Source: Hypomyces perniciosus
Lineage: Eukaryota; Ascomycota; Sordariomycetes; Hypocreales; Hypocreaceae
Assembly: GCA_008477525.1 (NCBI GenBank)
Contig: SPDT01000002.1
Coordinates: forward strand, 3,658,001-3,722,000
Length of the DNA: 64,000 nucleotides
Direction of reading: 5' to 3'
Shown here: positions 46,790 through 58,359 of the stretch, piece by piece
Layout of the letters: the number at the start of each line of letters is the position of its first letter
Position numbering within the stretch: position 1 is the stretch's first letter
Notes under the pieces: model-generated
Database searches by the model: none
Told to the model about the DNA's origin: nothing
The model's input: the letters and a program-made list of their open reading frames with translations, nothing else
Translations under genes and position numbers: made by a program

Positions 46790-48757
46790 CTTGTTTGCAT
46801 CCGGAAATTGTGGTCTTGGCCCACTACATTTGGCAGTTGCCTCATCGGGAAATTTTCGGCTTCTCCATCCCTCGCTGCTTTTGTGTCGGCCATAAAAAGG
46901 CCCGCCCTCCCCTCTCTCGCCATGTACCTCTCATGTCACTGTTTCCTCCCTTTTGTTCCCGCTCCCACGTGATTAACCTAACTACACGTCTTGCAACTTC
47001 ATTATGGGTTTTTACAACAGACAAGAAACATGATTACACCTGCACTTGATCCAGCGCTTTAACCGTGTCCTCTTTACCATGACAGTACCCTGAAATTGGT
47101 GTACGTCCCGGACACTTACTTGATCTCATAAGACCAACTCTCCCCCATCGACCTTTATCCACGTCTTGTCATAAGCGGAAAGACCGCAGCTGATGGGGTG
47201 GATGGCCCTCGACGACTTATTCAAAATTACCCAGAAAGGCAAAATTTTATCACAAGGAATGTCCATGTACGGAAAAAATGGATGGACACGGACGCTGGCA
47301 TCATGCAGTGGCGTTGACGTCGTATCTGCCTTCCTGTCACAACACTTGATGCTCCACCAAGTTCTCAGCAGGTCTCCGTGGTGTGAATTTGACTTACAGA
47401 GGGGAATGAGGGCGAGGCAGTGCCCGTTGTGGGAAATTAACATTGTCACAAATGGAGCGGCACTCTAGCTTACGGACACTCCGAGTGTCCATCCTGGAAG
47501 GCAATCAACCACTTGATGCGGACTTGACGTCCCCATGCCCAACAATTGGCCAGACCCAACTCACCATTTCCCTATTTGTCTCAGGGGAAACACACAAACC
47601 TCCCTTTGCGCTATTTTCCTTGGGCCCATGGATCTTAGTCCGCGCTGATTCAACCAATGAATGGCGTAACCCTCAACCTGCCCGATATCGAATGCATGGC
47701 CACGCTGAAGGCGATTCCGATTACGCAAAGAATGGAGCATCATCCTGACCGTTATGCAGCCTCTAGCTCAAGCCATTCATCTAGCATCATGAGATGACCA
47801 AGGACAGGGCGATGATAGGTGAAGTCCTGCCCGAACAGAGCATGAGCCCGGAGTAGCCGGCGTTGGGCCCTGAGGTCATGGTCATCAGCTCCGCCCTCCG
47901 CCCTCCGCCCATTAGTTCACAAGACATGGACTTGGCCTCGCAAAAATGGAAGGAGCGTGGGGGGCCCGCATCAACTCCTGAATCCTGCTGGCCATGGCAA
48001 CTTTGCAGCACCTCACGCCTAAGACACAAGAACGTATATCGAGGGGTTAAGGGGCGAAACAATACCATGCCGATCTCCGTCGTTTGCAGGCTGGCAACTA
48101 TCTACGCGATTATCTATCATAATCCTTCCATCACAGATCGTCAGCTTGAGCGGATGTACATCTTCGGACCGTTGACCTGGCGGAAAGGAGGTGTGATGCT
48201 AGTACAGACCCCTCGGTGTGAGAATGGCCAAGTCGGGCCTTCTATGGATAAGCCCACCGCATGCGACATCATGTATTGGTCTATTACGAAGACGCTGTGA
48301 GGTGCTCGGTCCAGGGGTTTTGGGCCAACAGCATGAATGTGTATCCATGTTCTAAGGGTTGGCCAATGGTGATCTGAGCAACTCAGCGTTTCCAAACAGA
48401 CCCGCTTAAGTTGCTCGGCCTGAAGCTCTCGTTTCACCGGTTCGGCCTGGCCGTGTAGCTGCAAGCTCCGCCACGCTGAGACCGGGTTCTACGTCTTGAT
48501 CTAAATTTGAGACCAAATGGAACGCGCAAGTGGTCGTAGCCGCAATGAAATGAAAGAGAAATCATCACAGGTATCTGTGTAGGACGGAAGAGCGGAGGGG
48601 TGAGCAGCTTTCTCCTCTCGGCCGGGGACTTTCAGAGGAGACTTGGCAATGTTGACGTCTGTTCACAGCCCCGCTGGCAACATAGGAAGAGCTATCTCCC
48701 ATTTCTTCTTTTCCATATTCGATAATAATATACTCAATATTCCTGCCTTTATCCACC
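46790..48757. other. Intergenic, return to normal base composition
   Basis: A sharp change from A+T-rich DNA to mixed sequence at about 46785. Several frames of 60-145 codons exist on both strands (e.g. 47863-48300 plus), but none has a recognisable domain, coding-like composition or splice context. I do not call a gene. 48690-48757 is a plausible promoter for the gene at 48758. Confidence 0.45.
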
Positions 48758-50255
48758 ATGGCTGCCCCCCTTAGATTCAAAACATATATTCCTAAGTCAC
48801 AAAGGCCGCTCAAGCTAAAACAAACGGCTCCTGCACCAAAGACGCATGAACAGGATCTCACATCATTGGAAGCTTGCAGTAACAACCTGTCTTCTCAATA
48901 TATTATGGAAGACTTCAGTCTTGATTACCCAGATGGCATGCCATCCTTCTTTCACTCCATGGACCAGTGCTCCGGTTCCAATACGGATGGCGAGGTAGCC
49001 CAAGACCTTGCGGGCGATTTATCCATTCCTGCCAACCAGTTAGCCTTGCCCGTTGAACCAATCCTACACGGTGACCAGAATCAAGGTAGCTATTTCCTAC
49101 TACACTTGTATGATAGGGGAGACTGACAAGATCATAGATGAAGAAATGAGGGACAGAAAGGCTGACAAAATGTCCCCAATGCTAATTGACCCAACCCCTG
49201 CCACAACAACTTTTGGTTCTACCACAGGGCAGCAGGTTGCCGATAACGTTGCGGAGCAAACAGTATTCATTGAGTCTGGAGCTGCCACCGTCATGCAATC
49301 GCCAGACCAATCAACTCATGGCATTGACTTGTGTGGAGTTCATCGTGATGCCTTGCTTTGCCCGCCAGCTTCAAGCACACCCGCTTCTGCCGTCACAATT
49401 CCTGGGAGTCCCTCTCCAGAGGACCGTCCTGGTGATGATAAGGGTTTTCAACGCCAAGGCTTTGCAATTATTTCCGAGCAGACGAAGCGACTACTGAGTG
49501 ATGGCCAGGATGACGACGACGTCAATAATCAAGCGGAAGTGAAACGACCGAGATTATCTTCCACTGCTGGATGTGGCGCCTTGCTGCACCAGCCAGGCAC
49601 CCGCAATGTTGCCTCAACACCAGCTGACAATGTGGATGTGGCTTACGATGATTCTCGTCATCACCTATCGTCAACCCGCCACAACCGTGACGGCAGCAAC
49701 GGCACTTGTGGCGAAATTAGCTTGGCCGTGGATGCACATTCCCACTGTCCCAAACGTATCCATTCAGCGATGGATCAAAATGGCGGCCCCATTAATCCTC
49801 CAACAGTCCAAGCCAGTCAATGCGGGTCATGCTCAATTTTTCGTTCAGCCCTCCTCGAAGCCCTGTACTTGTTGCAAAGTCCACCGTCCGAGGACAATAC
49901 ATGTCACACCCAACCTGAACACAACATCTTGAAATGGCGTTATGATCTGCGCAGACGACCTACAACTCCTCAGGGTGGTTGCAAAGAGGCTTCAAACAAA
50001 GACTCTCTAAGTTGTATGGATCAGCAATTCAGTCAGACTGATGACCATACGATCTCTAACATTGATGAAATTGATGATTCCCTAAGCACCAACGGCGGAA
50101 GCGGGAATGTGTCAGGCCAACGACGCCCATGGACCCCACTAGAAAAACGCCGGTTAAGAGCATGGAAGATGGAGGATAAGCCAGAATCATGGATTGCCTC
50201 GAAGCTTGATCGGACGGCGTCAGCAGTCAAGCAACAATGGCGGAAAATGAACTGA
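48758..50255 (+). CDS. Myb/SANT-like DNA-binding protein, two exons
   Basis: Exons 48758-49085 and 49138-50255. The 52-bp intron has donor GTAGCT, branch-like CTGAC and acceptor ATCATAG, and joins the two long frames in phase to give 481 aa. Residues 1-435 are mostly Ser/Asp/Gln-rich and likely disordered, with a nuclear localisation-type KRPR. The C-terminus (438-481) is a Myb/SANT-like helix-turn-helix with tryptophans at 441, 452, 461 and 477 (RRPWTPLEKRRLRAWK, then WIASKLDRTASAVKQQWRK). Such proteins are nuclear and bind DNA. Only one repeat is seen. The leader is pyrimidine-rich and the second codon is GCT. Confidence 0.8.
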
Positions 50256-51270
50256 GAGTAGTGGCTCGAGCAAGGCGATGAATTGCATAGCTAGTCAAAA
50301 AGGACCGTACAAACGACAATATGACCCCTGTCTCAGACTGTTTAGATACTCGCAAAGGTGCCTTTAGATGTATTAACGACCTTCGGCCGTCAAGCCTAGC
50401 GATGCTGCTGAGGACAGCATAAAGCACATTCATCAGCTTCCATTCAGGGTGACCATTGTGAAAAAGGGAGAGGGGTGGGGGGAGGTGGATGATAATGATG
50501 ATGAAGGTATTCCGGAATGCAAGCGCCGCAAGGTCAGGGCCACCATGTGCGAAAAGCATAACACACAGTGCCATTCGCCACCCTGCATAACATTTAAGAC
50601 CTCAAGCTGGCGCTGCTAGGTATAAGAGAAGGCCAGGAGAGATTAACTCTCCACTTCAGATATACAGGCATACTGTCAGTGCCAGCCATAACAAATGGCC
50701 CTTTCTTAATGCAGTGCTCTAGTGCGTTTAAGAGGGCGGTATAGCAGTGTTTACAGTTTAGATAGGGGATTTAAGGCGCTTTAAGATACAATGTGGAATA
50801 GTGGGGATAGCCGGAGGACAAGGGTGATGAGGGTGATATCAACGAGGTGGAATGCTTGCTTGCAACTTGGGGAATAGGCCTGTTTCTCTCGAAGCGGTCC
50901 ATTGATAGCACTACTAGCTAATGAATATTATAATGGATAAGCAGATGCTTGGACAGTCTATTAGGCGATGAAACTGCACTTATCAACGAGCACGGCAGCG
51001 ACACTCTCTGGCTCATCTTGAAACAATTATCGTCAAAACTCTTGGCGACGCTTGCTTGTTTCATTTTCTTCGTCGCCATATTTGAGCACCCAAAGATATC
51101 AGGGACCTTGTGTCAAGGGCGGCTTAGACCAGCAGCGATAATCAAGTCGCCACGGCTTTTATTCAGGGGACGTTCCTAACAAACTCCTTAACATGTGCAT
51201 CGCCAATCGCTGCAAGGGAATAGTGAGCGCTCAGTTCGCAGCATAGACAAAGAGCTGTCTGATAGCAATT
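50256..51270. other. Intergenic, nothing recognised
   Basis: Contains a purine-rich run (GAGAGGGGTGGGGGGAGG) near 50470. The 76-codon frame at 50949-51179 has no domain and is not called. Confidence 0.45.
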
Positions 51271-51271
51271 G

Positions 51272-51667
51272 CTTGTTGTTTGTTTGTTTTACTATTAACG
51301 ACCACTATACAACTAAGTACAAGATCCATATCTGAGCAATATGTCGGTAGGAGCCAGTCAAGGTCTTTATCCTATCCGTAGATAAAATATTCTGTCACCT
51401 CCACGTGGCCCTGCAAACTCAAGACCGGCCTAGCTGGCCAGCAAGTTGCCAGAAAATAACTGGTGTTGGCCTTATAGCCGTTCGCTACGTTTCGCTGGAC
51501 AACGGAAATGGTTCGAGGCCTAAGGCCTCAGGATTCAGGCACCGGGATGAAAATCCCTCCTTGCAGAGGGGAAAAACCTGGGTGTTGGCTGCTGGACCCT
51601 CTATGGGGTCTGGCAAGTAGTTAGGGTAGGCTGAGGCTTGCGAGACGATGTGTTGGCTGTGCCCTAC
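51272..51667 (-). mobile_element. LINE (Tad-like) 3' end, inverted copy
   Basis: Mirror image of 52595-52982. Its tail (GTTTGTTTGTTGTT on the plus strand) is at the low end, so it points left. It keeps the same open frame as the other copy (ending ...ALGLEPFPLSSET-stop), with changes mostly at third positions. It is cut at its 5' end inside the hairpin unit GTCTCGCAAGCCT. Confidence 0.6.
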
Positions 51668-52380
51668 TAACAAGCCATAACAGCTCCTAGCGCGGGAAAA
51701 TTTTTAAGGGGGAGTTGTGATAGCAACTGTTGCTGTGACAACGTGTGGACATTCATTGTACAGTGACCGCCTGCCATAAGCGTACCTGCACAGTGTACTT
51801 CATACTCCGTACCTCCCTGCTTCTCACCGCCTACTGCATTTGAGCAACCCACTCTTATTCACCGCCTGCCATAAGCATATCGCACAGGGGAACGCTCTCC
51901 GGGTGCCGGATCGCTGTCCAGAGCCTTGAGGAACGAAGGTGGGGGCTGGAAAAGTGGGGATGGCAGGAAGGGAGAAGTAGAGAATGAGATTGGGAGGAGG
52001 GCGAGACAAAGAATGGGAATGGGGAAAAACAGTCAGATGCCATTATTTTTATTTTTATTGTGGTGTATATTGCCGTAATGTACATGATATCTGATATGTG
52101 ATGACTAGTAGTTATCTTCAGCCGTCCTTTTCGGCGCATGTCGGTTACGGGAAGGTCTGCAACTCTCCCCTGTAAAAATTCTCCCACGCTAGCAGCTGTT
52201 ATAGCTTGTTAACGTGCGGGGTAATTTTTGCAGGCCTACCGGCCTGTCTCTCCGCTTGGGCTTGCCGGGCCCTAACAACGCATAAAGAGGAAGGAATTCG
52301 GAGAGCTTCACCTTCCTCGAGAGCTGGCTACGAAATCTACGCAGCTCTGCTGCCAACACGTTGCCTCCTAGGAAGCAACA
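51668..52380. other. Spacer between inverted LINE ends
   Basis: No gene. A ~28-bp sequence (CACCGCCTGCCATAAGC...) occurs twice, near 51767 and 51860. Confidence 0.4.
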
Positions 52381-52391
52381 GCCGACACATC

Positions 52392-52625
52392 GTCTCGTAA
52401 GAGACATATTGCCTCGCGAGAGGCCCCGAAAACGCGTCGCCTCGCAAGAGGTCCCGACACTCTGCCTCACAGAGGCACTACTGTTGTCTCGCAAGAGGCA
52501 CAGCCGACACATCGTCTCGCAAGAGACACATCGCCTCGCCAGAGGCACCGCCAATACATCGCCTCGCAAAAGGCACTACTATCGCCTCGCAAGAGGCACA
52601 GCCAACACACCGTCTCGCAAGCCTC
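52392..52625 (+). repeat. Array of ten short hairpins with GNRA-type loops
   Basis: Ten units of the form G-Y-C-T-C, a 3-4-base loop, then G-A-G-R-C, spaced 19-28 bp apart. They start at 52392, 52411, 52439, 52464, 52486, 52514, 52533, 52561, 52584 and 52612. Loops are GTAA, GCGA, GCAA (five times), ACA, GCCA and, in the last broken unit, GCAA. Stems GTCTC/GAGAC and GCCTC/GAGGC differ by paired changes. The last unit is shared with the inverted LINE fragment at 51.65 kb, so the array belongs to that repeat family. Confidence 0.75.
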
Positions 52626-52982
52626 GGCCTGCCCTGAACCACTTGCTAGACCTCATAGAGGGCTCAGCAGCCAACACTCAGGTTTTTCCCCTCTGCAAGG
52701 AGGGTTTTTCATCCTGGTGCCTGAATCCTGAGGCCCTAGGCCTCGAATCCTTTCCTTTGTCCGGCGAAACGTAGCGAACGGCTATAAGGTCAACACCTCC
52801 GGCTATTCTCTGGCAGCTTGCTGGCCAGTTAGGCCGGTCTTGAACTGACAGGACCACGTGGAGGTGACCCAATATTGTATCCATGGATGCGATAAAGACC
52901 TTGGCTGGCTCCTACCGTCCAGATGCCTAGATAGGCCTGTGTATTTAGCACCAATAGGACGTTAATAATAACAACAACAACT
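52595..52982 (+). mobile_element. LINE (Tad-like) 3' end
   Basis: Ends with a short repeat tail TAATAATAACAACAACAAC. Shares GCGAACGG and GTCCAGATGC blocks with the LINE end at 57380-57505, which also carries RNase H and a CCHC-like finger. It is therefore a 5'-truncated non-LTR element. The frame ending FPLSGET-stop at 52774 matches the inverted copy. Confidence 0.65.
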
Positions 52983-54350
52983 ACGGGAAGGTCTGTTTGG
53001 TAGGGCTGATGCGGCTATAATGGTGTTTAGGGCAGCATGTGAGGTAGCTGCAAGTGGTGGAGAGGATGCAGTTATTGTATCGGGAGTTGTTTGTAATTGG
53101 CGTTGATCGACTTCAGAAGCAGTGTTATTGGAGTCTGAGTTAATTGTAGAGGTATCGGATCCATAGCGGATTTTTTTTGAAGGGGTGAAAGGTAGTGAAG
53201 AGTCAAGATCTGGATTAGGACGTTTTGGAGGAGTGGTTTGCATTGGTATGGAGGCAGTGATTGTAGGTGATGAGGGCTGTATGGGACGTCGTTGTGTTGG
53301 ATGTTTGGATGGAGATATGAAACTGGCTCCATCGAAGGGTACAGTCGTGGTAGGCTTTGATGTGGTTGATGAAGGAATTGAAGAGGCTGATCCAATTGTC
53401 GAATTATCGTAAAAGGTCCATGTGTCCGGAACTATAATGAAGATATGGTCCTGGTCAAGTTCAGGCGGCCGCACCATTAAGCGGTGATCAAGTAGGCCAG
53501 CGACCTTCCCGGTGCAGGTTATTATGGTTTTTGGCTGGAACTGAGTATCTGACTTGTCGATCATTTTCTTGCATAGAGAGGTCCACGGATTTGCATGGAT
53601 AGGGAAGATAATGAAGACTTGAAATGGGTGGAAGCCTTTGAAAGGCGTTTTATCGGGGTTGCCAGGTGATAGGAAGGTAGATAGCTGGACGAAGCAACAG
53701 CATTTAAGCTGAGTATCGCCAAGGTCTGCAGCTGAGTCTTGATGTAGGAGGTTTCGCCCAGAACCGATAATAGGGCCGGAGAAGCTGATAACGGGGGGTA
53801 TTAGGGGGAATTGGTCGGAAGTTGTAAAGGTTCGAGTAGTGATGCTGAAGCAATTGTCAGATAGATGTATATGTAGTAAGAAGGTTTACAAGGTGGGTAC
53901 ATACGGCTGGTAGCCATGGTCGCGGATAATCAGGGCTGGAATAGTATATTCTTGAGGGCCCAGGTCTGATTCGAGTCCGTCTAGCTGGTCGACTTCCCAG
54001 GTAAGAGCATAAGGGTGGACGCGTCCATTTATAAAGAACCATTCATTGTCCCACTCAGAGGAAAGAATAGGTTGGTTATAAATAGAGAGGTTAAGGCTGA
54101 AGATAGCGCAGGCTGGGGTATTATGGTGCTCTGAGCGAAGGGCGGCGTACTCGGCCATCGTTATCCACGGTGGAGGGGGCAGCATGACTTTAGCAATGGC
54201 TTCTGCGTTAAGGCCTTTAACAAGATATTGGTTTGGGGATGTAAATCTCGAGGGGCATCGAGTTTGGGCAAAGCACATTATGGACATATCGCCACCAGTA
54301 TTTCTCTGGCTATTAAGAGGGTTTCGTATAGGTAAGGTAGTTGGTTCCAT
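52962..54350 (-). CDS. Unrecognised 447-aa protein, two exons
   Basis: Exon 1 is 54350-53890 and exon 2 is 53844-52962. The 45-bp intron has donor GTAAAC, branch CTGAC and acceptor TTCAG, and gives one open frame of 447 aa. Without splicing the first frame would stop at 53886. The N-terminal ~150 residues begin MEPTTLPIRNPLNSQ and include a PPPPW stretch. The middle (155-300) alternates hydrophobic and polar residues and includes CTGKVAGLLDHRLM and DHIFIIVPDTWTFYD, which could be an OB-like beta fold. The C-terminal third is Ser/Thr/Pro-rich with basic KR/KK motifs. The last codons (CCCYY-stop) are encoded by the LINE tail, so the native end is probably lost. It runs away from the Helitron-type ORF at 55040. 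I suspect an accessory gene of a mobile element but cannot prove it. Confidence 0.65.
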
Positions 54351-55039
54351 TATAGTGGGGTATAGTGGGGTATAGGGGCCGTAGGATGAGTGAGATGTTA
54401 ATAAAAGGTATGGGGATTGTGCCGAAGTTGTGTTCAGAATCTAGATATTTTCCCATAAGGAGGAGGTTAATATTAGTAGTGGGATAGAGTTCAATTTGTT
54501 GGGGGACTATTGCTTTTCTTGAGGAAATTTAAGGGAATGTGGCAAGGAGGGTGAGGCGGAGGACTATGGGTTTTAGGTCAGATTAGAATGTGATGACCAC
54601 ATTATAAGGGTGTAATAATAAGGTAATAACTATATAATAAAGATTCATCTATCTAGTGAGAGGGCGTTAAAGAGCAGAGTCGGGGGGAAGTCTAGATTCG
54701 GTAATGCATGGGATGAATATTTTGGACCAATAATGTATATGGGAGATGTAGGTGAAGTGTTTCATGTCTAAGTCTAGTGTAGGAAAAAGCAAATTGAGGA
54801 ATCTGAAGCAGGATTGCAGTAAATAGTCAAGTTATAGTATGGAAGATTAGATTGAACCTTTTTCTTTTTTTTTTTTGAGGGCCGGGTTATGTAAGACCAG
54901 TCTAAAATATCAGGGTGTTGTAAAACGAAGGGGAGTTTAGATCAGGCAATCTGTTAAAGATGCTGTGCAGATCAGCCTTTTGTGATGGGGTGTTGAGATA
55001 TTGTGTATAGCATGATTACTCTAAGTCAAAGAGTGAAGC
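54351..55039. other. Spacer between divergent ORFs
   Basis: Contains TATAGTGGGG repeated two to three times just upstream of the 447-aa gene (54352-54375) and a T-run near 54862. Possible shared promoter region. Confidence 0.4.
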
Positions 55040-56800
55040 ATGATGGATGTGCGCTTTCTAAATTATGGAGTGAACGCTAGTGGAGGTGTCCAAGGGGCGG
55101 GTGATATGCTAAGGCCATGGCAGAAGTCTGCAGTAAAAGTCAGGAAGGTTGGGAGAAACAGGGAGCAAGATGCAACAGCAACAGTAACGGCGGCTGGGGT
55201 ATCTGATGAAACATCGGCTCCATTGGAAGCCATAACGGGCCCGGATGTAGCAGGGTCAGTCAGGGGCATTGTTAAAGGGCCAAGGGAAATAGGAATAGCA
55301 GGTTCTGGAGACTTTCCTGGTGAGTTAACTCAGTTTAATAGATATACTGGCAAGAGTATGCAGGTAGAAGATTATGCTGATGTATCCATACTGGGGGTTA
55401 GGTATCGTGGCAGGTATTCCAGGTAGAGAGAAGAGTGCAGAAACCAAAAGAGTTCCATTACCAAGGGATCGCGAAAGGATAAGAGACAATGTGGATGAGC
55501 CAAGGGATAATCGACCGCCAAAACGGAGGCGAAGAGATATTAGTCCGTCGAGGATAGCTGAGAGGCAGAGGAATGCCGTGGACAGTGCTTTGGCATGGCT
55601 AGAAGATGAATTTGCCGAAAAAGAGAAGCTCTCCTACGAAGATACATGGTGTGCTCCAGTACCACAGGCCAGGAAAGTGTCGGCAGTGCAGGAGTTTTAT
55701 CGGGCATTCCATGACGTGGATACATTACCATTGCGAACTTGCATGATCTGCTATCGCAAGTACGGACAAATGGAGCTAAAAGACATATGTTGGAGTGAGT
55801 GGATAGCCAGTTCTTTTATAAGCGGGTTGGATCGCCGTTTGGCTGCCGGCAGTGTTTCCCTGTTGGGCAGAGTTTTGCAGGTTGTGCAGATTGCACGAGG
55901 CGATTGCGGAAGGACGGCAGCCTATCGCCGGCAGCCCAGTTGCACGGTCGGTTGGGATGCGAGCATGCATTTCCGGATGAGCTCAAAGGTTTGACACCAG
56001 TGGAGGAGAAGATAATATCGCTGAACTCATGCTATGGTTTTATCACGAAGTTCAGCATCTCGCATGGTCAGAAGCAGAGCGCGAATTATCCAAGACACGT
56101 CCGAGGACATATTACGGTATTTCCGAATAACGTTCAAGAGGTAGCAACGAAAGTGCTGCCACACCCGCTCTTGAGGATTATGGATGAGATCCATGTCTCG
56201 TGGCAGGGAGCAGAGAAGCCAAGACCCAGTGACCTCTCCAAGCTCTTGTCGGTGCGGCGGAGAGTCGTCGAGAGAGCACTAAGGTGGTTGATAAAGAATA
56301 ATCCTCAGTACGCCCATATTGATGTGGATGTTGCCGAGATGGAGAGTTGGAGTTCGCCATCTCACGGGGTGCCCATTCAGGTTTATAAACGCATGGAGCG
56401 GAATGAGCCGTCTGCTTGGGAAAAGGCACGGACGGCACAGCTAGTTCCACCATCAGAACGTGGGTTAGAAAATGCGGAACCTACAGATATTAGGGAGATC
56501 TTTGGGATGCTGGCACAGGAGCAGAATGTGGTCTATGGGCGGGCCATAGATCAGAGCCAAGATGAAGTTATCGATTATGGCGGTGAAGATGTCAATACAG
56601 AAACTGAAGACTCTGGCGTGGTCATACATGAGGTCGGCAGCAGTGGGATGTTTGCCCTAGACGGATTGCCAAATATGGTGGAGGCAGAGAAGCTACAGTT
56701 TGTGTATAATGCGTTAGGCCGACGGTCTTCCCGTTGGAAATCGGCGCATGGGGCGGACGGTGGGTCAGCGAAAGTGTTGCATGGACCTGCCCTAGCATAA
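55040..56800 (+). pseudogene. Helitron-type DUF6570 ORF, frameshifted and truncated
   Basis: Three overlapping frames (55040-55426, 55374-55994, 55799-56800) read as one protein if two shifts are allowed, near 55380-55420 and 55790-55850. The signature part is in the last frame: LNSCYGFITKF, then YPRHVRGHITVFPNNV, VLPHPLLRIMDEIHVSW, LLSVRRRVVERALRWL and RNEPSAWEKARTAQLV, as in the DUF6570-like region upstream of the helicase in fungal Helitrons. A cysteine cluster (CMICYRKY; CRQCFPVG; CADC) lies before it. Rep and helicase domains are absent because the element is cut at about 56800, where LINE sequence begins. Confidence 0.7.
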
Positions 56801-57505
56801 AGCATCCGCCCTTGTACGACCCATGCCTCGTGGGTGCCAGGACACGAGGATATCATAGGCAATGAACAGGCCGATCGGCTGGCTAAACAAGGCGCCGCCC
56901 TCCCCGCCGTCCCGCAGTCCCGCAGAATTGGGCGACAATTACACACATCAAAAGATAGGTCAAAGAAAAGATCGCCGAAGTACAGGAACGAGACTGGCTT
57001 GGCAAAATCCCAGACTACTACAAACGGTGGGGACTCGGGGCCCCAAGGTCCCCCCCAAAGCTGAAACCCCCGCGCCCCGTCCTATACAGGCTGCTGGCGG
57101 AGAGGTCAGGACACGGTGACTTTTAAGAATACCATGAACGTTTCGGATACAACGCGAGACCCGTCTACAGATGCGGCGAACTAAGGGAACAAGGGCACTT
57201 CGAGGAATGTAAGGATAGTTAGACCCTTTCTACCAGATATCCCACCAGGGAAGACCCCCCTCTCGCACCTACTTAAACCCTCAAGAAGCAAAGGCTTCCA
57301 GAAACTAGTAGAGGAGACCAATCCATATAGCCCCCCTTAACTGAATCAGATTAACACCTCACAATAACCCTCTTTCCTTTATAAATTGAAATATAGCGAA
57401 CGGTGGCCTCAGGCTACTGGCTCCTAACGTCCTATTGTCCAGATGCGGATTTATGTAACTAGCTTACTTAGTGGACGTAAATAATAAAACAAACAAACAA
57501 ACAGA
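56801..57505 (+). mobile_element. Tad-like LINE, 5'-truncated, degenerate
   Basis: Starts in the RNase H end (SWVPGHEDIIGNEQADRLAK at about 56829-56890). Then, with several frame changes, it shows LLAERSGHGDF and EYHERFGY, and a CCHC-like finger (YRCGELREQGHFEEC near 57165-57210), as in Tad/I-clade LINE ORF2. The 3' tail is AAAACAAACAAACAAAC (57487-57505). Confidence 0.7.
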
Positions 57506-57947
57506 CAAACGCCTGATTTATCAAAAGGTGGACGTCTTGAACAAATGAGAGTGCAATACCTAGTTTGACACCCTTGTCGATATAAAACTGAACATTTCGA
57601 GTCGTGTAATTATGCTTAAAGTCAAGACACGCCTCCTTGGTGATGCGATATGCGTCCCAGAAGCCTGCTTTTCAAGTCGGACTGTGGACTTGTTCGCAAT
57701 ACCACTGACAATACCGCTCCAAAGCTTTGTCTTTCGGCTTTGAAATGACAAGGTCAACTAGACGCTTCCCGGACACGACGTCTTGTGCCTCTGAGTTCGG
57801 GTTAATGGAGCAATTGCCTAAGGCTTGATTATGATGCCCAGGGCAGGTGACAATGATATTGATAGGAGGCAAGCTATCAGATCTCTTTCGCTTCAGCTGC
57901 CTGCGCTGGGGATTCTCCTCCTCCTGTTTGTAGATCAGCTGACGGGA
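57506..57947 (-). pseudogene. Degenerate fungal ORF cut by a LINE tail
   Basis: Minus strand: a frame open from 57947 through LPPINIIVTCPGHHNQ, then ERYCQWYCEQVHSPT, meets TGA at 57672-57674. It continues in the same frame with GFWDAYRITKEACLDFKHNY and FYIDKGVKLGIALSFVQDV into the LINE tail. It resembles repeat-associated fungal proteins of the type 'LPPVNI...YCDWLE...GVKRGIARRFV', whose role I do not know. TGA for CGA is a possible single point mutation. Confidence 0.45.
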
Positions 57948-58060
57948 TCACCTCTGGCACATCTTTGTGTGCCCTCAGCTCATTGCCCTCCTCTGCATCC
58001 TCAGAAACAGCCTGGCTTCAATATCGTTTCCTCTTCAGACAGCGGTTAGTTATCAGACCA

Positions 58061-58335
58061 GATCACATGCAAAACTTACTTCCACAATCTGAGAATTATC
58101 TTATCACCTTATTACACTCTTGCCAGCCTCTATTCAACATGGGTGACATTCGATTTTCCTCGCCAAGAATAGCTTCAATAAGGGCGGACGGGTCCATGAC
58201 GACCATCTTCGAGTCCTTGGAGGAAGAACCAGAAGAGGAAAATTGAATGCCACCCATGTTGAATAGAGGCTGGCAAGAGTGTAATAAGGTGATGAGATAA
58301 TTCTCAGATTGTGGAAGTAAGTTTTGCATGTGATC
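58061..58335. repeat. Inverted repeat, 101-bp arms, 73-bp loop
   Basis: Left arm 58061-58161 (GATCACATGC...) and right arm 58235-58335 are near-perfect reverse complements of equal length. Short matching sequence (TTTCCTCTTCAG) also extends outside the arms. Frames on both strands (58096-58329 minus; 57965-58246 plus) exist only because of the repeat. Confidence 0.85.
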
Positions 58336-58359
58336 TGATTACTGAAGAGGAAACGGGCC

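Noticed and set aside
47863..48300. 145-aa plus-strand frame
   Set aside because: No domain, no homologue recognised, overlaps open frames on the other strand.
52361..52774. 137-aa frame with RLARGTAN repeats as a gene
   Set aside because: Made by the hairpin array and the LINE end; kept as a repeat feature instead.
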